Below are positions 1-4,674 of a stretch of DNA of 5,079 bases, piece by piece. The stretch lies in the NCBI GenBank assembly GCA_022425445.1, contig JAKMFM010000023.1, positions 1 to 5,079 on the forward strand. Reading direction: 5' to 3'. This DNA is from Planktomarina sp. GTDB lineage: Bacteria; Pseudomonadota; Alphaproteobacteria; Rhodobacterales; Rhodobacteraceae. The notes beneath the pieces were generated by a model that was given only the letters and a program-made list of their open reading frames with translations, ran no database searches and was not told the DNA's origin. How positions within the stretch are numbered: position 1 is the first letter of the stretch; each line of letters opens with the position of its first letter. Made by a program: the position numbers and the translations under genes.

Positions 1-544
1 CGCGAATGGTTGTGCGGGTCACGCCAACGGCGAAGAGCCGCGTGACGAATTCATCGGCAAATAGAGCCAATTGCGCCACACCAACTGGTCCGGAAATCAC
101 CACGTCTGTGACCCGGTCACGCCAAACGCCACGGGTCACTTTTGGATCATCGGCATCATCGGGAAACTGGCTGGCAACGGAGTCTACAGCGATTTGAGCA
201 TCATCAGTGCCGCGGGCCATGTCCCAGCCAGGCTCAAACTCCATTGTAATCCGCGCTATACCTTCTGAGGAGGTTGCCGAGGTGCTGTTCACCCCTTCAA
301 TCCCAAGCAAGGCTGGTTCGACCACCTGTACTATCGCCCGGTCAACATCCTCAGGTCCAGCGCCATCCCACCGCACGCTCACAGTGACCCTGTCGATAAT
401 CACATCAGGAAAAAATTGCGCCCGCATTTGCGGAAAGGAGACAGCCCCCGCAACCAGCATGATAAGTAAAAATAGGTTCGCCGCTGTGCGGTGTCGGGTC
501 ATGTAAGATAAAATCCCGCCTGTGGCGGTACGTATCACGGACAT
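1..544 (-). CDS. RND family efflux permease, N-terminal 181 residues (partial)
   Basis: This is the start of an inner-membrane resistance-nodulation-division pump, which exports drugs or other small molecules using proton influx. It runs off the left edge; full-length members are around 1,000 residues. I translated it from the reverse strand. A cytoplasmic N-terminus (RHRTAANL, 17-24) is followed by the first transmembrane helix at about 23-38. Next come the family hallmark FFPDVIIDRVTVSVRWDGAG (44-63) and the first porter subdomain with EDVDRAIVQVVEPALLGIEGV-like sequence (65-85). The segment around 142-181 (RDRVTDVVIS onward) opens the next porter subdomain. This pattern fits the HAE-type exporters (AcrB/MexF-like) better than CusA metal pumps, though substrate cannot be told from this part. 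The start ATG at 544-542 lies 3 bases after the adaptor stop, with a GGGGGA stretch inside the adaptor's last codons serving as ribosome site, so translation is probably coupled. Met15 is a weaker alternative start. Confidence 0.93.
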   Translation of the reverse strand, partial: MSVIRTATGGILSYMTRHRTAANLFLLIMLVAGAVSFPQMRAQFFPDVIIDRVTVSVRWDGAGPEDVDRAIVQVVEPALLGIEGVNSTSATSSEGIARITMEFEPGWDMARGTDDAQIAVDSVASQFPDDADDPKVTRGVWRDRVTDVVISGPVGVAQLALFADEFVTRLFAVGVTRTTIR

Positions 545-547
545 CCC

Positions 548-2005
548 TTATCCCCCCATGCGGCCTTCGAGCCGCTCAACCACTTCTTTGCGCACCTCCG
601 GTTCTTGCAACTGCGCCAAGAGCCGCGCCTTAACCTGTTTGGGCATGCGTTTATTGGCCTCGACAAAGGCAATCAGCTTGGCCCGCCGCTCCGGATCCAG
701 CGCGATGGTGTCTGGCTCAGCCGGTGGCGCCTCGCCCTCAGCCCGCAACACCCGCACTTTGATGCCCGCGCCCAGCAAGGGTGATCGTTCCGCGACGATC
801 TGCGCCCCGCTCAGCTCACGCGAGCGGACCAAAACATCATCTCCCTGATGGCGCACGAGAGCAATATCGGCCTCCGACAGACGCCCATCTTCGGCGATCA
901 CCAGAACCTGGTTATTGCCGCTTACGGCCGTGGCCGGCAGGCGGGCAACCCAGTTCAAAGCCGGTTCCGTGATATTGACCGTCACAAAGTCGCCGGGCCG
1001 AAGACCCTTGGAGGTTGCAAGACTGGCGAAGAGCAATCGCCCGGTCAAACCTTCGCCGACGACAGCGGCTTCGCGGGTAATCTCACCGCTTGAGCGCATC
1101 TCCGCGCCGAGCAAGTCCAGCGACACCGAAACCTCAGCGGCCCGCAACTTGCCCCCATCATCGAGCAAACGCCGATGCTGCGAAGTGCTCACGCGAAAGG
1201 CCACTTCTAGCGCCAAAGGATCGACCAATTGACCAATTTTTTCATTGTTGGTTACAGTTCCACCCTGTAAAACAGTGACATTTGCCAAAAGCCCGGAAAA
1301 GGCCACGCGGACGACCGTGTCGCGCAGATTGCGCTCCGCTTCCTCAAGTGAAATCTCCACCCGCATGACCCGCGCACGCGCTTGATCTAAGCGCGCCTCA
1401 GCGGCCTGCAACGCTTGGCGCCGGGCCAGAACTGATTGCCGCGCCGTGGACGCGGCCAGTTCCGCAGCTTCCACTGAGGCCGCAGTGCCGACCCCTCGGG
1501 TCACGAGATTTTGCTGCCGGACCAATGCTTTTTGACGCAGCGTGGCTTGCTCCTGCGCAGCGCTGATCTCGTCTTTGGCCAAGTCCAGCGCCCGTATGGC
1601 CTCGCGCAGATCCGCCTGGGCATCAGCCATGTCAGCCTGTACCAAAGCCAGAGCTGTTTGTGCATTTGACGGATCAATCCGCAAAAGCACATCACCCTCC
1701 AAGACCGAACCACCATTTTTAAAATTCGGGTGCAACTCCGTGACGGTTCCGCCGATTGCCGGTCGAATATCAAGGCTACGCTTGCTTTGAACCTCACCAA
1801 AGACCTGGAGGACCGGAACGTGCTGGCCCGGTTCAAAAGGCACGGCGTTCACCGCAAAAATACGTTCGCGACCACCGCCGCCGCGCCGCTGATCATCGCC
1901 TTTGTTCTCAATCGCGCCCCGAACCATCATGATTGCATAGGCGAACAGCGCCACGGTCGCCGCCAATAGAAATAAACCCATTAAACTTTTGCGTAGAAAC
2001 CGCAT
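548..2005 (-). CDS. RND efflux periplasmic adaptor subunit (HlyD/AcrA-type membrane fusion protein)
   Basis: This 485-residue protein bridges the RND permease encoded next to it and an outer-membrane channel. It starts with a short basic stretch and one membrane helix at about 8-28 (MGLFLLAATVALFAYAIMMV). There is no lipobox cysteine, so it is likely anchored by the helix, with the rest in the periplasm. A Gly/Arg-rich linker (39-48) is followed by the first half of the lipoyl-like domain at about 66-113 (IRPAIGGTVTELHP, GDVLLRIDPS). A long Ala/Gln/Arg-rich coiled-coil hairpin spans about 115-228, and the second lipoyl half lies at 229-262 (VRVAFSGLLANVTVLQGG). Beta-barrel and membrane-proximal domains follow to about 422. 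Residues 437-485 add a charged, helical C-terminal tail not found in AcrA (roughly 400 residues). The start is supported by GAGAGGA at 2013-2019 (reverse strand), 7 bases before the ATG. I saw no good promoter in the 77 bases upstream. No outer-membrane factor gene is visible in this window. Confidence 0.93.
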   Translation of the reverse strand: MRFLRKSLMGLFLLAATVALFAYAIMMVRGAIENKGDDQRRGGGGRERIFAVNAVPFEPGQHVPVLQVFGEVQSKRSLDIRPAIGGTVTELHPNFKNGGSVLEGDVLLRIDPSNAQTALALVQADMADAQADLREAIRALDLAKDEISAAQEQATLRQKALVRQQNLVTRGVGTAASVEAAELAASTARQSVLARRQALQAAEARLDQARARVMRVEISLEEAERNLRDTVVRVAFSGLLANVTVLQGGTVTNNEKIGQLVDPLALEVAFRVSTSQHRRLLDDGGKLRAAEVSVSLDLLGAEMRSSGEITREAAVVGEGLTGRLLFASLATSKGLRPGDFVTVNITEPALNWVARLPATAVSGNNQVLVIAEDGRLSEADIALVRHQGDDVLVRSRELSGAQIVAERSPLLGAGIKVRVLRAEGEAPPAEPDTIALDPERRAKLIAFVEANKRMPKQVKARLLAQLQEPEVRKEVVERLEGRMGG

Positions 2006-2082
2006 CCAACAATCCTCTCGATCTTCGCTAATACTGTTCTAGTGCAAACTGTCGCCACGTCACGAAGATTCAGCGATGCGGA

Positions 2083-2625
2083 TTATTTTCTTCGCAGATG
2101 CTCATCCAGCCGCGGCATAATTTCGACAAAATTACAGGGTTTATGTCTGATATCCAACTGCTTAACGAGTATTTCGTCCCAAGCATCTTTACAGGCGCCC
2201 GGACTGCCCGGCAGTGCAAACATATAGGTGCCATTGGCCACGCCGCCCGTTGCTCGGCTTTGGATCGCCGATGTGCCAATTTTTTTCATGGAAACATGGG
2301 TAAAGACGGTTGAAAATGCGTCAATTTCTTTTTCGTAGACATCCCGATGCGCTTCAACGCTCACATCACGGCCCGTAAGCCCCGTGCCGCCAGTGCTCAG
2401 AACCACATCAATTGACGGGTCGCGCGACCACTGGCGCAATTTCTCGGCAATCGCCGCGCGATCATCGATTAAAATATCGCGGTCGGCCAAGATATGCCCG
2501 GCCCCTTGCAGGCGCGCCACCAGGGTATCGCCGGATTTATCATTGCTGAGGCTGCGGCTGTCGGACACGGTTAGTACCGCAATGCGCACCGCGACGAAGT
2601 CATTTTTTGTTGGTGCATCGGTCAC
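2083..2625 (-). CDS. moaB: molybdenum cofactor biosynthesis protein B (MoaB/MogA family)
   Basis: This is a cytosolic 180-residue protein of the MoaB/MogA family. The family binds molybdopterin, and its MogA-type (and some MoaB) members adenylylate it with ATP before molybdenum insertion. Visible motifs are the first strand and loop LTVSDSR (18-24), the core signature STGGTGLTGRDV (77-88) with the GGTG loop and the following Asp, SRATGG (123-128), and LPGSPGACKDAW (138-149). Length fits the family (about 170-195). I place the start at a GTG (2625-2623), which overlaps the glycosylase stop by four bases (GTGA) and sits 6 bases after a strong AAGGAGG. The same frame stays open for 64 more codons upstream, but that part is antisense-frame sequence over the glycosylase and contains nothing MoaB-like. 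MoaB and MogA cannot be told apart securely here; the MoaB name follows usual practice for this form in alphaproteobacteria. Confidence 0.92.
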   Translation of the reverse strand: MTDAPTKNDFVAVRIAVLTVSDSRSLSNDKSGDTLVARLQGAGHILADRDILIDDRAAIAEKLRQWSRDPSIDVVLSTGGTGLTGRDVSVEAHRDVYEKEIDAFSTVFTHVSMKKIGTSAIQSRATGGVANGTYMFALPGSPGACKDAWDEILVKQLDIRHKPCNFVEIMPRLDEHLRRK

Positions 2626-3425
2626 GTCCTGCCTCCTTCGGATTGCTTGCTGAGCCAAGCTTTGAGCATCAACAAATCTTGCCATGCCTGTTTCTTCCGC
2701 GAAGGCTGGCGCAGCAAGACTTGGGGGTGCACCATCGGCAAGACTGGCAACGCAAAACCCGTTTGCCATGTACCACGCAGCTTGCTCAAGCCGCCTTTGC
2801 CCAAAATCGCCTGGCAACTGATGTTGCCCATACAGATGACAACCTGTGGCGCAGCTAAGGTAATGTGACGACGCAAGAACGGCTGCATCATCGCGATTTC
2901 AGACGCGCTGGCTTCGCGGTCTTGCGGTGGGCGCCAAGGAATGACCGAGGCTGTATAAACCGCCTCTCGCCCATTCAAACCAATGGCCGCGCACATTTTG
3001 TCGAGCAATTGACCGGTCGGGCCTGCAAACGGTAGACCTTGCAGATCCTCCGCCCGCCCTGGTGCATCTTCCAAGATCATCACACGGGCCCCTGCTGTGC
3101 CCCGGCCAAACACCAAATTGCGGGCGCCGCGGCGTAGATCGCAATGGGAAAAATTTTGCAATGCGAGTTGTAACGCCGGCAAATCTTGCGCGGCAGCCGC
3201 AGCAGCTTCAGCCAGAGCAAGCGGATCCATCGCCGTCATCGCTGCCGCCGGTGCGCCTGCAACCTCTGGCGCGCCGGGCTGCGTTGGCGCGACCGTGGGC
3301 AGTTTTGGACTTTGCACCGGGACCTCATAGCGGTCAATTGGCACATCGCCCACCGCATCGCTCACTCCGAGCTCTGCCTGCCACTGCAAAGCGGCGCGTG
3401 CCATATGCCAATCCAATTGATCCAT
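2622..3425 (-). CDS. uracil-DNA glycosylase family protein (family 4-like, divergent active-site motifs)
   Basis: This 267-residue protein belongs to the uracil-DNA glycosylase superfamily, closest in layout to family 4, which cuts uracil from DNA to start base-excision repair. Residues 1-20 (WHMARAALQWQAELG) form an N-terminal helix of the kind seen in alphaproteobacterial members. Residues 35-75 are a Pro/Ala-rich linker. The catalytic domain runs from about 81: a CxxC-region remnant FSHCDLRRGARN (92-103), motif A LEDAPGRAEDLQGLPFAGP (118-136), YTASVIPWRPPQDR (157-170), EIAMMQPFLRRHI (176-188), and the HPxxLLR loop HPQVLLRQP (233-241). Three of four iron-sulfur cysteines of classical family 4 are absent (positions 92, 164, 180), and motif A reads EDAPG instead of GEAPG. 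The fold assignment is firm; catalytic competence is uncertain. The ATG has no clear Shine-Dalgarno, but the N-terminal helix supports it. The gene is divergent from pyrB and overlaps moaB by 4 bases. Confidence 0.87.
   Translation of the reverse strand: MDQLDWHMARAALQWQAELGVSDAVGDVPIDRYEVPVQSPKLPTVAPTQPGAPEVAGAPAAAMTAMDPLALAEAAAAAAQDLPALQLALQNFSHCDLRRGARNLVFGRGTAGARVMILEDAPGRAEDLQGLPFAGPTGQLLDKMCAAIGLNGREAVYTASVIPWRPPQDREASASEIAMMQPFLRRHITLAAPQVVICMGNISCQAILGKGGLSKLRGTWQTGFALPVLPMVHPQVLLRQPSRKKQAWQDLLMLKAWLSKQSEGGRT
2626..2638 (-). promoter_or_regulatory. ribosome binding site fixing the GTG start of moaB
   Basis: On the reverse strand AAGGAGG (2638-2632) lies inside the last codons of the upstream glycosylase gene, followed by a 6-base spacer and the GTG at 2625. 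This near-perfect Shine-Dalgarno and the GTGA overlap are the reasons for choosing the GTG over upstream ATG codons. It implies coupled translation of the two genes. Confidence 0.8.
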
Positions 3426-3476
3426 ATTCGCAAACTATGCCGTTCTCATAGGAAGGTAAATCACTCAATCTTAGAG

Positions 3477-3502
3477 GCGGCGCGGCAAAAATAACGCGCC
3501 GC
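3477..3502. repeat. perfect 8-bp GC inverted repeat with 10-base AT-rich loop
   Basis: GCGGCGCG at 3477-3484 is exactly complementary to CGCGCCGC at 3495-3502, around the loop GCAAAAATAA. It is not followed by a T-run on either strand, so it is not a standard intrinsic terminator. It lies 32 bases upstream of the pyrB -35 box, where an operator or a cruciform-type site could act on either divergent gene. Function is unknown; chance formation in GC-rich DNA is possible. Confidence 0.55.
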
Positions 3503-3534
3503 AGGCCCAAATGACATTTCCTTGCACCCGGCCC

Positions 3535-3563
3535 TTGCCGTGGGCGGTCACTCTTTCTATAAA
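3535..3563 (+). promoter_or_regulatory. sigma-70-like promoter for pyrB
   Basis: TTGCCG (3535-3540) and TATAAA (3558-3563) are separated by exactly 17 bases; they match the consensus hexamers at 4 of 6 and 5 of 6 positions. Transcription would begin near 3570, leaving a leader of about 15 bases that barely contains the pyrB ribosome site. That leaves no room for a pyrimidine-responsive attenuator or leader peptide. Confidence 0.6.
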
Positions 3564-3572
3564 ACGCCAACC

Positions 3573-3579
3573 GGAGAGG
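3573..3579 (+). promoter_or_regulatory. ribosome binding site deciding the pyrB start
   Basis: GGAGAGG ends 5 bases before the ATG at 3585. This good site, the family-like N-terminus that follows (MQLQHLLGIEPL), and the promoter lying downstream of the alternative TTG at 3522 all support the shorter, 314-residue protein. Confidence 0.75.
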
Positions 3580-3584
3580 TCGAT

Positions 3585-4529
3585 ATGCAACTTCAGCATC
3601 TATTGGGGATAGAACCCCTGCATCCCCAGAGCATCACCGAAATATTGGATTTGGCAGATCACTATGCCGAGCAAAACAGATCCGGCGCACGCAAGAACGC
3701 GGCCCTTGCTGGCTGTACGCAGATCAATATGTTTTTCGAAAACTCAACCCGCACGCAAGCCAGTTTTGAAATCGCTGGTAAAAGATTGGGTGCGGATGTG
3801 ATGAATATGGCCATGCAAGCCAGTTCAATCAAAAAAGGGGAGACCCTCATCGATACGGCACTGACGCTCAATGCCATGCACCCGGATCTTTTGGTGGTGC
3901 GTCATCCACATTCTGGCGCTGTGGATCTCTTGGCACAAAAAGTAAATTGCGCGGTGCTCAACGCGGGTGACGGGCGGCATGAACACCCCACGCAAGCCCT
4001 GCTGGACGCCCTCACCATCCGCCGTTCAAAAGGCCGTTTGCATCGCCTCAATATCGCCATTTGTGGCGATGTCGCTCACAGCCGCGTGGCGCGATCTAAT
4101 CTAATTTTACTCGGAAAAATGGAAAATCGCATTCGCCTTGTGGGTCCAGCAACGCTGATGCCAGCAGAAATTGGTGCCTTTGGAGCAGAAGTCTTCCACG
4201 ACATGGAAGAAGGTTTGAAGGATGTGGATGTGGTCATGATGCTGCGCCTGCAACGCGAGCGCATGGATGGCGGGTTTATCCCCTCCGAACGCGAATACTA
4301 TCACCGCTATGGTTTGAATGCCGAAAAATTGAGCTACGCCAAACCAGATGCCATTGTCATGCACCCCGGCCCGATGAACCGCGGCGTTGAAATTGACGGG
4401 GAGATCGCAGACGATTTAAACCGCAGCGTCATACAAGAACAGGTTGAGATGGGTGTGGCGGTGCGTATGGCAGCCATGGATATTTTGATGCGCAACAGGC
4501 ACCAAGCCGCAACGGAGGCAAAGCTATGA
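3585..4529 (+). CDS. pyrB: aspartate carbamoyltransferase catalytic subunit
   Basis: This cytosolic enzyme joins carbamoyl phosphate and L-aspartate to give N-carbamoyl-L-aspartate, the committed step of pyrimidine synthesis. The 314-residue length is normal. All key sites are present: the carbamoyl-phosphate loop FENSTRTQASFE (51-62, Ser54-Thr55-Arg56-Thr57), the mobile loop Ser81 and Lys84 (QASSIKKGETL), Arg106 (RHPHSG), His134 and Gln137 (HPTQALLDA), Arg167 in GDVAHSRVARSN, the aspartate-loop Arg221 and Gln223 (LRLQRERM), and HPGPMNRGVEI (260-270). So it should be active. No pyrI-type regulatory subunit gene follows; instead the operon continues with two tiny frames and an inactive-looking dihydroorotase homologue. 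That is the arrangement of dodecameric class A ATCases such as the PyrB-PyrC' complex of Pseudomonas. Its stop codon overlaps the ATG of the next frame (ATGA). Confidence 0.97.
   Translation: MQLQHLLGIEPLHPQSITEILDLADHYAEQNRSGARKNAALAGCTQINMFFENSTRTQASFEIAGKRLGADVMNMAMQASSIKKGETLIDTALTLNAMHPDLLVVRHPHSGAVDLLAQKVNCAVLNAGDGRHEHPTQALLDALTIRRSKGRLHRLNIAICGDVAHSRVARSNLILLGKMENRIRLVGPATLMPAEIGAFGAEVFHDMEEGLKDVDVVMMLRLQRERMDGGFIPSEREYYHRYGLNAEKLSYAKPDAIVMHPGPMNRGVEIDGEIADDLNRSVIQEQVEMGVAVRMAAMDILMRNRHQAATEAKL
4514..4518 (+). promoter_or_regulatory. strong ribosome binding site at the 3' end of pyrB
   Basis: GGAGG inside the last pyrB codons is followed by a 7-base spacer (CAAAGCT) and the ATG at 4526. 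It would place ribosomes on a 16-codon frame. This is the main reason for listing that frame rather than treating 4530-4572 as non-coding. Confidence 0.6.
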
Positions 4530-4576
4530 CCCAAGGCTTCATATGCGTCCCCCTTGGCAGGAGACCGTTCAAATGA
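4526..4576 (+). CDS. possible 16-residue coupling peptide between pyrB and the membrane microprotein
   Basis: The frame reads MTQGFICVPLGRRPFK then stops. Its ATG overlaps the pyrB stop (ATGA), it has a good Shine-Dalgarno (GGAGG, 7-base spacer), and its own stop overlaps the ATG of the next small frame, again as ATGA. I do not recognise the peptide. It may be a leader whose translation hands ribosomes on to the next gene, a remnant of a longer gene, or the upstream half of a frameshifted 50-residue protein. Expression is inferred from the start signals only. Confidence 0.35.
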   Translation: MTQGFICVPLGRRPFK

Positions 4577-4674
4577 ACGAACCCAAAGATCCCCGCATGT
4601 CCGGAAAAATTGCTATGTATGTGCTAATTTTCATCGCCGCTCTCGTGGCATTGATGGTGTGGGTGGCCGGATGA
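4573..4674 (+). CDS. 33-residue single-pass membrane microprotein
   Basis: I do not recognise this protein. Its frame starts with a charged head MNEPKDPRMSGK (1-12), followed by one long hydrophobic segment IAMYVLIFIAALVALMVWVA (13-32) ending in Gly. That suggests a single inner-membrane helix with the head in the cytoplasm. AGGAG at 4559-4563 lies 9 bases before the ATG, and the ATG also overlaps the stop of the preceding 16-codon frame. Its stop overlaps the start of the dihydroorotase homologue (ATGA), which itself has only a weak ribosome site, so translating this frame probably drives that gene. Position inside the operon suggests a link with the PyrB-PyrC' complex, perhaps membrane tethering, but that is speculation. 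Met9 (4597) is an alternative start. Confidence 0.6.
   Translation: MNEPKDPRMSGKIAMYVLIFIAALVALMVWVAG

Larger units (their letters stand above)
3426..3584. other. divergent intergenic region between the glycosylase gene and pyrB
   Basis: These 159 bases separate two divergently read operons. They hold a perfect inverted repeat (3477-3502) and a rightward sigma-70-like promoter (3535-3563). For the leftward glycosylase gene I could not find a convincing -35/-10 pair or a Shine-Dalgarno; a TTGAGT (reverse strand, about 3465-3470) has no partner at normal spacing. An open frame extending pyrB leftward to a TTG at 3522 is judged not coding. Confidence 0.6.

Noticed and set aside
522..1278. Several overlapping plus-strand open frames opposite the adaptor gene.
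   Set aside because: They have low-complexity, Arg/Ser/Pro-rich translations with no motifs and mirror a well-supported gene on the other strand.
2021..2069. Inverted repeat ATCTTCG / CGAAGAT between moaB and the adaptor gene, considered as a terminator.
   Set aside because: The arms are only 7 bases with a 35-base loop and no T-run, so it is not a credible terminator; short chance match.
2006..2082. A promoter for the adaptor gene (TATTAG on the reverse strand).
   Set aside because: No -35 element is found at 16-18 bases; too weak to list.
2626..2817. A 64-codon upstream extension of moaB in the same frame, starting at an ATG near 2817.
   Set aside because: It lies wholly inside the glycosylase coding region, adds nothing like a MoaB domain, and the GTG at 2625 has a strong Shine-Dalgarno and a GTGA overlap.
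3062..3494. Plus-strand open frames of 77-129 codons opposite the glycosylase gene.
   Set aside because: Their translations are Arg/Ala/Pro-rich without recognisable domains; they are shadows of the Pro/Ala-rich linker of the glycosylase.
3522..3584. A 21-residue N-terminal extension of PyrB from a TTG codon.
   Set aside because: The predicted promoter lies inside this stretch, there is no ribosome site before the TTG, and GGAGAGG plus a family-like start fit the ATG at 3585.
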